64,000 nucleotides of DNA from Tillus elongatus (taxonomy: Eukaryota > Arthropoda > Insecta > Coleoptera > Cleridae), in assembly GCA_964006375.1 (NCBI GenBank), contig OZ023265.1, positions 147,356,393 through 147,420,392 on the forward strand, given 5' to 3'. The translations under genes were made by a program, and so were the position numbers. A model generated the notes under the pieces. That model saw only the letters and a list, made by a program, of their open reading frames with translations. It ran no database searches and had not been told where the DNA came from. Positions 1 through 13,130 of the stretch are shown here, one piece after another (position 1 is the first letter of the stretch; each line of letters starts with the position of its first letter).

Positions 1-620
1 TGTCTAATCTACAAATAAAAATAACATTTTTTACCTAATAAGACGCACCAAACATTAATACCAAATCTCTCTTGCAATCGTCTTTCTTCTTTTAGTTGGG
101 GATTTTCATTTGCCCAATCATGCCTACCTGGCGATTATACACACCACAACTTGTAAATCTGGATTCATCGGTCCATATTATCTTCAAATTAAAAATTTCA
201 TCTTGTTGATATTGTCCTTGATACCATCTGCAGAATTGAAGTCGCTTAGGGTAATGGTCAACATTTAAGCCTTGTACGATTGTAGGTTGTATGGATGGTA
301 ATGACTTTGTTTTAATACACGGTGTACCGTACTTTTTGAACGTCAATTAGCTCGCCATAAAACCGAACATATTGCGGAGGGTTTTCGTTTGAAACCTGTA
401 AGAGGGCATTATTTCTTTCTTCATTTCTAGGCATTGGTAGATTCCTTGCGTGGAAGCTACCGTCGTTCAATAGATTGGTCACTATCCCGCGAAATATTTT
501 GGTGTTTGGTTGTCGCCTTTCTGGGTAGTTGCTTTTATATGAATTTGCAGCTGTCTCAGTATTTCGGTTAGAATGAATATAATATTCCAATACGTCAAAA
601 TATTCTTCATTACTGAACAT
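1..620 (-). pseudogene. DUF4817-type mariner-like transposase, broken
   Basis: The reading frame begins MFSNEEYFDVLEYYIHSNRN at 620 and runs leftwards. The first 100 residues are an N-terminal helix-turn-helix region of the kind fused to DDE transposases in insect DUF4817 proteins. A frameshift near 320-346 then changes frame to a stretch containing YPKRLQFCRW and WTDESRFT, where the aspartate is the first catalytic residue of the DDE/D triad. The catalytic C-terminal half is outside the window. The copy at 27138-28230 is a close relative with the same N-terminus. Frameshift and edge truncation rule out function. Confidence 0.8.
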
Positions 621-1492
621 ATTGTTGAATAATATTTAAAATAAACAAACTATTTAGTACAAAATTTTAAGCAACTTATTGAATACACCTCAAATTGTTC
701 AGATAATTAAGAATGACAATATTCTTAATGGTCGCGATAGTGTTATATCCATAGCAACCTTTCTTCTGTTGTCTTTTAGTTGACTTACGTTTAAAAATCA
801 AACAATTTTCAAAGACGTCTTCGTAAATCATTAATCTGCTTTTTATTGAGTTCTGTTAGTAAATTTAGTTATTTACTAGGTTTACCTATTTAATCAAATT
901 ATAAAAAATTTTCTAGGATAATGTAATATAAAATATCATTTGTAATAATAGGCCGATTCGTCGGTGTGCTCAAAATTCCTGTTTTTTATCGTGAATAATG
1001 ACGGAAAATTATGTTAAAAGTCGAAGTCTATTGTTAGACTCTATGGCCTTGTGAACACTTTTTTTTGTCATTTGTTTTCTGGTATTGGATTTCATAGCCT
1101 ACAATACTCAAAACGGTTTTTCTCAAAATTGTCAGTGCAATTATAAGATTTCTCAAGCATGTTGTAGATCGTTGGAAAGCTCTGTTCACAGACTATCACA
1201 TGAGCAAAAAAAATCCAATATGGCTGGCCTAATAAAAACAAACGTTGATACCTGTAGCTCAAAAACAAATGACAATCCAAAGTTGAAAATAGCACAAAAA
1301 GATTACTCTGTAAAAAGCGTCGTGATAATATGCAAGTCTTAGACATGTCAGATCAACGCCTACTTAGATATTGAAGAAAGAAAATCGACAAATTTTGTAT
1401 TTTCAAAATAACTCGAAAACGAAACGAGGCAGGGCAAAATACAAGTCATATTTGGAACGAGCATAAAATTCTACAAAACATTGCTAATTTAG
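1..1492 (-). mobile_element. Mariner-like element with long terminal inverted repeat, partial
   Basis: A minus-strand transposase relic at 1-620 is followed by a noncoding arm at about 640-1492. The arm matches the arm at 28240-29130 in the same orientation and the arm at 25560-26430 in inverted orientation, so it is a long terminal inverted repeat. The other end lies off the left edge of the window. Homology to the complete copy at 25509-29184 stops at about 1490, roughly 60-70 bases before the expected terminus, so the outer tip is lost. What follows (TTCTTGCCAGGAAACTGG) is unrelated. The element is non-functional. Confidence 0.8.
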
Positions 1493-2842
<1,350 letters not shown>

Positions 2843-4528
2843 TTCTTCTTCTTCAGGTGCCGTCTCCTCTTATAAGGTTGGCTATCATCATGGCTACTCT
2901 CACTTTTGATGCTGCAGCTCTGAACAACTCAACGGAACTACAGTTGTACCATTTTCTCAGGTTATCTAGCCAGGAAATGCGTCTTCTCCCTCTCCTTTTT
3001 CCCCGTATCTTTGCCTGCATAATATTCTGCAACAATACATATTTCTCTCCTCTCATCGCGTGGCCCAGATATTGCAGCTTCCTTATTTTAATTGTGTTCA
3101 ATATCTATTTTTCTTTTCTCATTCTTCCCAGTACCTACTCATTTGTTACCATGTCTACCCAACTTATCCTCAAGATCCTTCTATATGACCACATCTCAAA
3201 TGCCTCCAGTCGATCACTTATATCTTTCTTTAACGTTCATGATTCCATCCCATATAGCACCACCGAGAAAACGTAGCATCTCAATATTCTGACTCTAAGT
3301 TGTAAGTTAAGATCTCTACTGCATAACACGATTCTCGTTCTGTTAAATATGGTTCTGGCTTGTCGAATTTGATGATTTTTGATTGATTTAATTTCTTCAG
3401 TGTACTCATTATTTTCATTGACAGTTGTTCCAAGGTACCTGTACTTACTGACTTTCTCTACTAGTTCTCGGTTGATCCATAGGTTTTCCTGTTGCTGAGA
3501 TGATTTTGTAATGGTCATAAGTTTGGTCTTTTTGATATTTAAGGTAAGTCCGCTCTCCTCGCTACTCGTCACTACCTGATCTATTAAGCTGTGTAAATCT
3601 TCTATTGTTTCGGCAATGAGTATAGTGTCGTCTGCATACCGGATATTGTTAATGGGTATTCCATTAACCTTTACTCATACTGTTTTTTCCTCCAGCGCTC
3701 TCTGAATGATTTCTTCCTAGTAAAGATTAAATAATAGCGGCGATAGTACACATCCTTGCCTTACACGACGTTGTATTTTTACTTATTCTGAGAGTTCATT
3801 GTCCACCTTAATATTAGCCGTTTGGCTGTAGTATTAATTATTTATTATTCTAATATCTTTCATGTCTATATTTTTACTTTTAAGTAACTGAATGAGGTGG
3901 TTGTGGCGGACTCTATCAAATGCTTTGTTGTAGTCAAGGAAACAGACATACATCGGCTGATTGATGCCCATGCATCTTTGAGTCAACACATTGAAGGCAA
4001 ACAAGGCTTCTCTTGTTCCCATTGCATTTCTGAAGCCAAATTGGGTTTTGCTAATATCTTGTTCTAATTTCCTAAAAATTCTCTGGTTTATTATCTTTAG
4101 GAGTATTTTGAGAGCGTGACTCATTAGACTGTTGGTTCGGTGGTCACTACATTCTTTTGCATTAACCTTTTTTGATAATGTAATGAAGGTCGATCTAAGC
4201 CATTCGCGGGGATTGATTCCTGTGTTGTATATTGTGTTAAATAGTTTCACCAATATGCCCATTTGCACTTCTGTGATTAGTTTATTTATTTCTGCTGGAA
4301 TTTCGTCGGGTCCTGGAGCTTTATTAGACTTTGACATTTTTACCGCGTACATTACCTCTTCCGTTGTTATTGTTGAGCTCAAATCTCCTTCTGTGTCTTC
4401 TTATACCATTTCTTGTTGTCTGTCATCGTCGAATAGTTCCTGGATATACTTCTTTCATCTTGCCAGCTTAACTGCAGTGTCTGGGATTATTTTGCCATCT
4501 TATCTGCACTATAAAGAACATTATTCTT
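2843..4528 (-). mobile_element. 5'-truncated RTE-like LINE inserted in the mariner relic
   Basis: Minus-strand reverse-transcriptase pieces run in order from 4528 down to 2843: a pre-RT segment with KKYIQELFDDDR; the fingers motif NKAPGPDEIPAE; a palm region at 3834-4382 ending in DYNKAFDRVRHNHLI; a connection region at 3237-3572 (SGLTLNIKKTKLM, KYRYLGTTVNE); and a C-terminus at 2853-3101 ending in AMMIANLIRGDGT. The YADD-box segment lies in the interval 3600-3700, out of frame. The short tail at 2842-2853 is a run of AAG triplets on the minus strand. Assignment to RTE or a related endonuclease-RT clade rests on recalled family resemblance. Confidence 0.75.
3834..4382 (-). pseudogene. LINE reverse transcriptase, fingers and palm fragment
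   Basis: The open stretch of 182 codons begins MSSTITTEEVMYAVKMSKSN. It contains the RT block around APGPDEIPAE, the QFGFRNAMGTREALFAF block, and the catalytic motif A region YVCFLDYNKAFDRVRHNH, in which FLDYNKAFD supplies the first metal-binding aspartate. It stops before motif C (YADD), which lies downstream in another frame. It is the longest uninterrupted piece of the LINE at 2843-4528. Upstream and downstream pieces are in other frames, so no complete protein is encoded. Confidence 0.75.
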
Positions 4529-4529
4529 T

Positions 4530-4995
4530 TGTTTGCAACCGTAGTCGCTGACAGCGGCATGTGCGATTCCAGTAGTGTACACGGGTGTATTGTCATGGAG
4601 TAAATGCGCGCCCCTGGTCGGTTTCCCACGTATTTTTACCCGAATATTTCATCGTAATTTATGCAGAAGTGTTGCATAATATGCCCCGTTGGCTGTGCTG
4701 TTGCGTTTTTTAATATCTATGAGTAGAGTATTCTCGCAATCCTAAAAAATCGTAGCCATCACTTCTTTTGTCGACTGACAGACCTCGAACTTTCTTTGCG
4801 GTGCTTCTCCTTTACGCTTTCACTCCATCGACTCCTTTTCGCACCAAGGATCATAGTGGAGAACCATAGTTTCATCCACTTTGAGAATTGTCTTCCACAC
4901 GTCCACAGGGCTTTCTCCACAGAGGTCCAAAAACGATCAGGCACATTCAATACGATGCGACGTTGGCGCTAAATTGCTGAAAGATGTTTGGCAAC
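4530..4995 (-). pseudogene. Mariner (SETMAR-type) transposase, central part
   Basis: Minus-strand frames show LKVDETMVLHYDP, in which VDET is the first catalytic aspartate motif of mariner. Next come a QSTKEVMATIF-like strand, NGAYYATLLH, and HDNTPVY followed by IAHAAVSDYGC; HDN carries the second catalytic aspartate. About 15 residues normally found before the PSDY motif are missing at the LINE junction near 4530. The N-terminal helix-turn-helix is not visible above about 4995. Stops and frameshifts are present. Confidence 0.8.
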
Positions 4996-7193
4996 TTACC
5001 TTGCACCTTCTAGGAAATATCACTAAAAGTAAGACCTGAAAATAGAGCAAGGCAATAAAGAGAGTGTAAGGTATTGTTATTTTAACCAAAATCAATGCGT
5101 CTTTTGATACGTGTTCTTATAATGTTCGCGTAGCGTCAATACTATATCACAACATTGCGTTAGCTTCAGGGGTATTAGGTATAAGAAATTGTGTATGTTG
5201 GGTAGCTAATTATGTGATAATCCTAATAAATTGGCTTATATATTGTAAAATTTTTTACTGTATTGGCCAAGTAGAATAACTAGATGGGCAGTAATTTGTT
5301 ATTTTTAAAAACCATCACTTATTAGCAATTAAATGATCTAAAACCTTCGATCGAACGGTAACCACAATTTGTCTATGTAAAAAGTAGTAGTTTATAACTG
5401 TGCCACACTATTTTGCATAACATCTAATTATATATGTAAGTCAAACCAAGTACGTGATATCAGGTAGTAATCTTAAGGTGCCACTTTTTGTTTGAAATGT
5501 GTAAGGAATTCGTCAGTAAATTTGTTATACTTTTATACAGTGCGAACCAAAATAATTTGTTCATTTTTAATAAGCGCTAAAATACCAATAAAACATATAA
5601 TGCATATTAAAGAAAAACATGGAGGCTTCACTTCTTAAATGTTGTATGTGTTAAATGCCCATCTACCTTATCCACCCATTCTTCCAAACGGCAGACGAAA
5701 TCTGCGATCACTTGTACTGGCATATTCTGGGTAATAGCTTAAACTTCTTATTGGATGTTGCTTTTAAGCGTTTATACACCTCTAGGCCAAGGAATAGGTA
5801 AATTGAGGCACTAAAGTTCACTTCCTTTCATATTTATTTAACCTCTTGAAAATTGCTTCAAGTCTCAGTATTCTGACATTATCTATTATTCAATTTCCTT
5901 AATGAAGATTCTCTAAAAAGGAGTTTCATCTTTCAAACCTTAAATACTTGTGTTTATTACAGTTTATTGGCACCATCACCATATGGTTTTTATAATGACT
6001 TGCAAGCAGATGACTCAGACAGTCGTCCGTGTAACAGATTACCGACCAGTTTTTGAAAAACTCTAGGTCGAACCCAAACAAATGCTCGACTGAATTTTTT
6101 GGTAGTTATATAGGTATCCAAGACCAATCGATAGTGTTAAAAAATGATTATTTAGTAGTCTAAGTGGCTGTTTTAAATTATATACCGTAGATCAATTTAC
6201 TCTTTTTTATGCGCTGCTCGAAAACAAACGACAAACCGACCGGCTTTAAAAAAAACGAGAAACCGACCGGCTTTAAAAAAGATTATCTTCATAGTATAAA
6301 TAATAATAGTCAGAGGTCCTGGGTTCTATTCCATGGCAACCCAACGACAAGTTGACCTTGTGTAAAAATCGTAAAAATTAGGAAACAAAAATGGGAAATG
6401 TGCGCTAATGGCCTGAGATGTCACAGCCAGATAACACACACAAACATAATTTAAAAATTCTTTTGCTGCCGGAAAACAAAGAATTGGTTGGGAATATTTT
6501 TAATGTGCTGATTTCAAAATTGCCATCAGATTTCATCTATCAGCTTCTAATCACTTTTTGAGATACAGACTAATCGGATGTAATTCTGATAATAAAAGGC
6601 ATAAGTAAAGAAATGAAGATATATTTTGAGGTCAATATAGAAATAGAATTAAAATCAAGTACTGTGAATTGCCCATGATTCGACAGGCCTTCTTATACCT
6701 GCTATATGCTCGCCCCCCAGGCCCACATTATCTTCCGTCTACCTCTGCCTTACCCGGCTCAGTATATTATTGAGTTTTGGTGAGTGAAGTTGCGGTATTA
6801 CTGTATGTTGATTTTATACGTTATTCAGTATTAAAACACTGAACTAAAACCATAGCATCCACAAGCAGACGTATAGATGTGTAAATTATCCAAACGGCTG
6901 TTCTGATGTATCTGGAGGATACACTTTGAAAGAAAGTAGTAACACTATTTCTGACTTTGTGTAATAGGCTTATCTAGGATACGTACTTTGGCGTCCATTT
7001 GGGAGACTAGGATACATCTTGGGCTCTACATTTCGTATGTAAAACATATGTTGAATATTTGCAACAGTGGACCATGTGAATGAGACAGTGCCTGACAGCA
7101 CCTACATTTTGGCGTATCAATGATTTGGAAGGAACATCAAAATCATCATAATGACTGCTTTATTTGTCTCGTAAATATCAAAGGTATTAATAG
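4996..7193. other. No gene recognised
   Basis: AT-rich, with no frame I recognise. A 26-bp tandem pair around ACCGACCGGCTTTAAAAAA lies at about 6227-6284. At 6310-6330 the words CCTGGGTTCTATTCC resemble a pol III B box (GGTTCNANNCC with one mismatch), and about 110 bp later there is a CACACACAAAC tail. This could be a second, decayed tRNA-SINE on the plus strand, but the A box is not evident. Confidence 0.35.
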
Positions 7194-7204
7194 GAATTTA
7201 TTTA

Positions 7205-7255
7205 ATAAAAGCCCTGCGCGTCTCGCCCATATATCTGGCCATCTTCAGGGACTTC
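7205..7255 (-). ncRNA. Degenerate hammerhead-like motif, left arm tip
   Basis: On the minus strand this carries CTGAAGA and, after a GGCC...GGGC stem, GAGACGCGCAGGGCTTTT. The core GAAA has become GAGA, so it should not self-cleave. It is the inverted partner of the motif at 8756-8804. Confidence 0.4.
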
Positions 7256-8755
7256 CTGAAACATTACAAAAGGTGGTTGTGTCAGAAACAAAGTTTCTGG
7301 TAGGTCGACAAGTATCACACGATACAAGCAGTTAGAAAATTCTAAACAGTCTTACAAGCAAAGTCTAAACACAAAACTAAAGTCAAAGCTAACATGCTCT
7401 ACAACAGTTACATTAATAAAATCAAAGTTAAAAGCCAAAAGTTAAGAAATTAAAAACATCAAAATATCCAAATCTCAGTCGAGGCACCTCCAAGCAGCAA
7501 AAATAACAATGTAAAAGCAGTAAAAGTTGTTAAAACAGGTAGAAACCCGTGTAAATTAAGTTTAAAAGTCCACTGACATACCACAATCTAGGGTATTTAA
7601 ACAAATAGATAGAGAAGCTGTGAAGGCAGGCTGCACAACCAGAGCTGAACTTTCAGAGAAAACACTGAGTTAAACCTATGATACCTAAAAAAGTAAAACC
7701 ATAATGGCCAAAAATACTTACGTTCTGTTTTTTATATAACAGGAACTGAACTTTACAAGAAATCTATCATAGTGGCTATTTTCATCGACTTTTGCTTTTG
7801 TTTCCTTGCAATATATTGGTAAAGGAGAAATTAGAAGCATTAAAACCTCAAATCACAGCAATGGACAAACGGCGATAGAAATAAAATTTCGCATTTGAAA
7901 TGGAGGACAGTTAAAAGCCGAATATCTGAAGAGAACGGGAAGGGGCAAACAAATGAGCTACGACTTTTAGCTAAAATTGACAAGTGACAGACAAGTGACA
8001 TTGACATTTACCCAGCCGTGCCGAGCAGCACATAACACGTAACATTTCCAGGCTCCTTGACTCCACAGAATACGTAGGTTTTTCACTGTAGATGGCACTA
8101 GTGAAGTATATTTCTATAAATTGGTGGAAAGTTAATTTCACTGGTATTAGAAGCATTTAGAACAGTCCTGTGATTTGAGGTTTTAATGCTTCTAATTCTC
8201 CCTTCACCAATAAAGTGCAAGAAAACAAAATCGACAGTCGATGAAAATAGCCACTATGATAGATTTCTTGTAAAGTTCAGTTCCTGTTATATAAAAAACA
8301 GAACGTAAGTATTTTTGCCATTTTGGTTTTACTTTTATAGGTATCATAGGTTTAACTCAGTGTTTTCTCTGAAAGTTCCGCTTTGGTTGTGCAGTCTGCC
8401 TTTGCAATTTCTTTATCTATTTGTTTAGAGACCTTAGATTGTGGTGTGTCAGTGCAGTTTTTAAATCTTAATTTACACGGGTTTCTACCTGTTTTAACAA
8501 CTTTTACTGCTGTTACATTGTTATTTTTGCTGCTTGGAGGTGCCTCGACTGAGTTTTGGACATTTTGATGTTTTTAATTTCTCAACTTTTGGCTTTTAGC
8601 TTTGATTTTATTAATGTAACTGTTTTGACTTTAGTTTTGTGTTTATACTTTGCTTGTAAGACTGTTTAGAATTTTGTAACTGCTTGTATAGTGTGATACT
8701 TGCCGATCTACCAGAAACGTTGTTTCTGACACAACCACCTTTTGTAATGTTTCAG

Positions 8756-8804
8756 AAAGCCCCTGAAGATGGCCATATATATGGGCCGAAACGCGTAGGG
8801 CTTT
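8756..8804 (+). ncRNA. Hammerhead-ribozyme-like motif (type I, minimal stem III)
   Basis: Stem I pairs AAAGCCC (8756-8762) with GGGCTTT (8798-8804). The core CTGAAGA (8763-8769) fits CUGANGA. Stem II is GGCC (8771-8774) with GGCC (8784-8787) around an AT-rich loop. GAAA is at 8788-8791. Stem III is AC/GT (8791-8792 with 8795-8796) with a two-base loop. A97 (8797) would be the cleavage nucleotide. One unpaired base lies between the core and stem II, which is not canonical. The architecture is that of the short-stem-III hammerheads known from Penelope-like elements. Confidence 0.55.
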
Positions 8805-8862
8805 TATTAAATAAATTCAGTCTAGAGTATGGCCCTGTTCTGTTATTTTTTACCTTAGAAAT

Positions 8863-10240
8863 ATGTCTAACCCAGACGTTGTGACGTGCAGAAATTACAA
8901 TAGACACAAATGTACATATCCTAATCTATATTCAGAAATAAGACCTGTACCGTAATTCAAAGAGATACCCATTCCATGCTTCAGCAGTCTTCCTCTGCTG
9001 CCGGAATATGATACAGAAATACTAACGCCCGATAAAGAGAACGATAGTGACTTTGAAGCCGATTTAACAATTCGTTAACATTTTAGTCACGGAGAACTGA
9101 GGGATCTCATAAGAGACCTGAACCTCTCAAAGGAGTCTGCCGAACTACTTGCATCCAGGTTAAACAACAAGTATCTACTTCATTCAGGTACCAACATTAC
9201 ATTTTATCCTAAAATCCATTAAGATTTGATGCCCTTTTTCTCCCAGGAAAATAACCTGGTATTCTGTAGCGATATAAATGGGCTATTAAAAAATGGTTGT
9301 GTCAGAATATACACCAGACGAATGGCGCCTTTTTATTGATAGTTCAAAGTTAAGTTTAAAATGTATCCTTTTACACAATGGTAACTAATATGGCTCCATT
9401 CCTATTGGTCATTCCACCACCATGAAAGAGGAATATGAAACAATAGCACTAATCATGAAACAAGTTCAGGATGAAGAACATTAGTGGGCAATTTGCGTTG
9501 ATCTAAAACTGGTTAACTTCTTCCTTGGACAGCAAAGTGGATATACAAAATATCATTGTTTTTTTATACGTTTGGGATAGCAGAGCTAAGAATTTGGCAC
9601 TGGGTGTACAGAAAATTGCCCTTAAAAAATGTGATGTTTCAAGGAAAACATAACGTAGTAAACGAACCTTTGGTTCCGAGAGAAAAAAAAGCTTACTTCC
9701 ACCCTTGCATATTAAATTAGCGGTTACGAAGAAATTTGTAAAAGCTTTAAATTGAGATGGACCTCGTTTTAGTTACTTGACACGTACATTTTCTGGGATT
9801 AGTACGGAAAAACTAAAATACGGCATATTTGATAGTCGTCAAATACGGCAGTTTATCAAAGATCCCCAATTTAGCGCTCCAGTGAACTGATGGAATCTGA
9901 CGAATGGTGTTCATTTGTTCAAGTAGTACCAATTTACCCTGAAAATCATGAGGCAGAGAATAACATAGTGAAGCTATGCTTTAAAACTTTGATGTTTTCG
10001 GTTGTACAATGAGCATAAAAGTTAACTAACTCTACAACCACCTACATCGCATTCTAGAAAATCTAGGTGACTGTAATGAAGAACAGGGAAAAGATTCCAG
10101 TAGGACATTAAAACTATGGAAGATCAATATCCACAGCGATAGGATAGCCACATTATGGCCTACTACCCTTAGAGTCTTCAACGAGAATGTCCAACTAAAC
10201 TCCATGCTAGAAAGTTGTATAAAGGAACTTTTTAAGTGAT
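8863..10240 (+). pseudogene. Arthropod transposon-associated protein of unknown function, decayed (copy A)
   Basis: In shifting frames this reads MSNPDVVTCRNYNRHKCTYP, LIRDLNLSKESAEL, DEWRFFIDSSKLSLKCILLH, VWDSRAKN and SIKVN..NHLHRILENL, ending with a KRF.QDIKTMED-like and a degenerate DYCW-like stretch. This series (DLNLSK...LFIDSSK.SLKAVLLHNGN...CEWDSRA...PPLHIKLGL...FHQDI..ME.RYQ) is a family I recall from many hypothetical arthropod and cnidarian proteins present in multiple copies. I do not know its biochemical role. Many stops and frameshifts are present. Copy B is at 20937-22302. Confidence 0.65.
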
Positions 10241-11235
10241 AAGTAATAAATGTATGTATAACTACTTTTTTAAATAAATACTTAACTGTGTATTTTTGTT
10301 GTTTTTTTTAACTGGCAGTCGGAGCCATTAGAAATAACGTAAAAAGTACATAAGTTAAAAAACCGAAGCATAATTATACCTAACTCAAAGGCTATATCTG
10401 GTACCCGAAATCTAATTACTTTTTGGATTAGGCATCGAAGAGTTATCCAGGGAAAGTTAAAAAAATCGTTAGCCTCAAAATCTCCGTTGGAGAGTGTAAT
10501 TATTTCAATAAAACTACATGTCCGGTTTTTCCGTATCCATAAGTGCGAATTTGGCATGAAGTTACAACCATGATACAAATAAGGAGATATATGGTACTGA
10601 GACTACTTATTTTTAGAACTGTCACGCACATAGCGTCATATGGTGAGTCCAATGCAACAATATTATGCTGTCGTACAGTGGAGTTCGGCGTTTCATCACA
10701 ACCTCTTAACAAATTACGTATTTTACTAATATTTAAGTGCATACAGTTGGAAGCAATTTTTTAAGATCAGAATACTATACTGTGATTATGTGACATGATG
10801 ATCAAATCAAGTTTATGAATATTGACACCCTCTGAATGTCTGCGAATGTCTTCTCTACTTTTTAAGATTGTGTATCCCCAATGCTAATTCAGGGCTCCCT
10901 TTAATTATTATACTTATCTTATGCGAATATATGCAATATAAAAGTTGAAAAGATTAAATTTAGTGGTGCGTTCCATTTAATCTGAAAAAACACTATAGGC
11001 GACTAAGTGGAATGTAACTTCGACCGCATTAAACTGACGTATAAAAACTGTTTGATTGCGAACGACTTTCTTTTAAGTGTGTAGTTGGACTTCTATAAAC
11101 GTTACTCACCACGTAACGTCACAAGAGGGGGCGGGGCATATGCGCAATATCATGTCTCTTGTAAGTCATTATATCATGGTTACAACAGGTCAACCGATTA
11201 ATAAGTTTTGGTTCTCACCTATAAAACAGATACAA
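10241..11235. other. Unrecognised part of the duplicated segment
   Basis: Present in both segmental copies (10241-11235 and 22303-23300). The short antisense frames that begin MHLNISKIRNLLRGCDETPN are conserved between copies only because the DNA is. I recognise no domain. Confidence 0.5.
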
Positions 11236-11239
11236 TTTT

Positions 11240-11983
11240 TCTTAACGATATTGTTCAATAAGACAGGACACGTCTGTAAAGTTTTTGGGGCTCCATCTGG
11301 ATTCTAACTTATCATGGGATGTCCATGTTGACCATGTGGTGGCCTCTCTTACATGTGGGATCTGGGAATTACACGTTGCTCCAGGTGAGGGATTCTTTGA
11401 GTACTCAGGCGTTGTTGATATGCTACTATGGTAGTGACAACTGTCTCCGGGCATATGGTTTGCTGTGTTGGGGCGGCTGTGTGCATCTGGGGAGGGTTCT
11501 GTTGATGCAGAAGAGAATTGCCCGCACCATGTTTGGCCTGCCGTCTTCCGCATCTTGTAGACCATTATTTATATGGTATGGCATTTCAACAATGACCTGC
11601 CTATATATTGTATATGCTTGATATGCTTGAGGCGCTTTGTTATGTCAGAAAAAATATTGCAATTTTTAGTACCTGCGGTAATATTACAGCGTATGAAACA
11701 AGACAGGCTAAAAATTTGTATGTTCGCCTTATAGGATCTAACAGATTAGTCGGGCACCTCGCAACACTGCAATACGCTTATATAATCATTTACCTGACAG
11801 CGTCAAAAATCTGAGCAGCCTCAGGCAATTTAAGCTTGCCTTGAAATATTTTTTGGAGAGCATTCTTTTTATTATCTGGACGAAAATTTTAAATTTTAGC
11901 GTTGATAAACTTTTTTGTGTTATCTACTTCCAAAATCTTGTAGAGATCTATGGAGCAGTTCTAATATATAAATAATTAAATAC
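11240..11983 (+). pseudogene. Jockey-like LINE 3' end, 5'-truncated (copy A)
   Basis: Pieces of the post-RT C-terminal region of a Jockey-type LINE are spread over two or three frames: a LHLDSNLSWDVHVDH-like start, CGLLCWGGCVHLGRVLLMQK, SASCRPLF, then ALCYVRKNIAIFSTCGNI, YETRQAKNL, and LPDSVKNLSSLRQFK (also frameshifted). It ends in an A-rich tail at about 11963-11983 (AATATATAAATAATTAAAT). The RT catalytic domain is absent, so this is a 5'-truncated insertion. Copy B at 23300-24020 keeps a clearer AATAAATAAATAAATAAAT tail. Confidence 0.7.
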
Positions 11984-12205
11984 CTTTTATAGGTTTTCCA
12001 TGTATGGCATCTAAATTTAATTAAAAATACTACCTATGTTTTTAAATTATTTAATACAAGTTAGATTTAGCAGGTAGGGTTCACTGAACTAAAGAGTGAT
12101 CACATATTATAGCTTCAGGTGGTGTAAATGAAGAATGCGCAATACAAAACGGTGCATGGATACAACGTGCAGTATATACTAATGTCACTTACTAGCTATT
12201 GATAT

Positions 12206-12415
12206 ATGCAAGGCGGACCCCAAGTCAACCAGGACCGTACTGAGATCTTGGTGATATTTGCTGAACATAGCATCATCTGCAACCCAATGTTAGATATTAT
12301 GATAAAGCAGTTACTAGGTTATTCTAATAATAGTTACGTTCACCAGGCGCCAATAGTTGAGTTTAAGAGCTCATTTTTGTTGACTGACTACAATTCGGTG
12401 ACTGGAAACTTATGA
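12206..12415 (+). other. Unrecognised 69-codon open frame, copy A
   Basis: The frame begins MQGGPQVNQDRTEILVIFAE and ends YNSVTGNL. The second copy at 24239-24448 is open with three differences near residues 33 and 52-56. I recognise no family. Openness in two recent copies is weak evidence for coding. Confidence 0.25.
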
Positions 12416-12764
12416 GCGCATTGTTGACTTTAGGCAATATTTTGACATTTGTCTGTCATTTTAAAATTGCGCGCTATACTCTGCGTTCATAACCCCAAAT
12501 CAGAGTAAAATTTGAAAATTGTTTATAATCGGAAATAGATAATAAAAATAATGATAAACCTGCTTATCCCCTTGATACCTGTATAATATAACTGGCGATG
12601 GAAAATTTAGCTCAATCATTAAATATAGTGCGGTCAGAAAAAAATCTAAACTAAAAAATTAAGATTTCCACAAAAATGTACCTATAATCAATTTAACCTC
12701 CAGATGATTTTCATTGCCATTTTAGAATATCTCTAACAACTTTCCATAGATTGTGAATCACAAA

Positions 12765-13130
12765 TATGTGTGTGTGTGTGAGTGTGTTTTATTTCTTTAA
12801 CGTCGGCCTATTTCCGTGACAATGGCCAATCACTGACGCCAGAGAGCAGTTTCACCTCACTATCCTGGAAATTTTGCCGAACCCTTAACTTTCTGTAAGG
12901 AGGGTAGGGATCTTTAACGTGCCCAACATCGCATGGACACGAGACCGACGGCTTTACGCCCCCTCGGAAGGGCGGAACGTGCAGACATTCAACTTGCTCA
13001 AATACAATGCCAGAAGCTCAGTTGATGTTAATGTTACAGTTTGTACTGAAAAAGTGAAAGGAGAACTCTGGGATCGAACCCAGTACCCTTCGGTTCAGCG
13101 GCACACGTTCTTACCCCTGAAACACCGAGG
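12765..13130 (-). mobile_element. tRNA-derived SINE, copy 1
   Basis: The head on the minus strand, from 13130, reads CCTCGGTGTTTCAGGGGTAA, an A-box-like region. A perfect B box GGTTCGATCCC follows (complement at 13070-13080), so the head is tRNA-like. The body carries GGGCGTAAAGCCGTCGG and the tail reads ATAGGCCGACGTTAAAGAAA followed by (CA)n at 12765-12790. Length is about 365 bp. Related copies lie at 24799-25165, 42726-43086 and 15655-15895. Apparent protein frames across it are artefacts of repeat conservation. Confidence 0.85.

Larger units (their letters stand above)
7194..8818. mobile_element. Foldback element with about 650-bp inverted arms
   Basis: The left arm (7194 to about 7858) is repeated in inverted form at about 8170-8818, with roughly 310 bp of unique spacer. 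Matching phrases include ATAAAAGCCCTGCGCG at the left tip against the right tip, GGTGGTTGTGTCAGAAAC, and ATCTATCATAGTGGCTATTTTC. Arms are imperfect, with small indels, so they are not a recent assembly fold. No transposase lies inside. The outermost 50 bases of each arm form hammerhead-like motifs, intact on the right and damaged on the left. Such motifs are known in Penelope-like terminal repeats, so an inverted pair of those is one reading. Confidence 0.75.

Noticed and set aside
1085..1342. Frame MDFIAYNTQNGFSQNCQCNY, repeated at 25735-26022 and 28690
   Set aside because: It lies in the noncoding inverted repeat of the mariner-like element and is not open in all arms.
7120..8884. Frames at 7120-7335, 8383-8568 and 8684-8884
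   Set aside because: They lie in the arms of the foldback element and are not conserved between arms.
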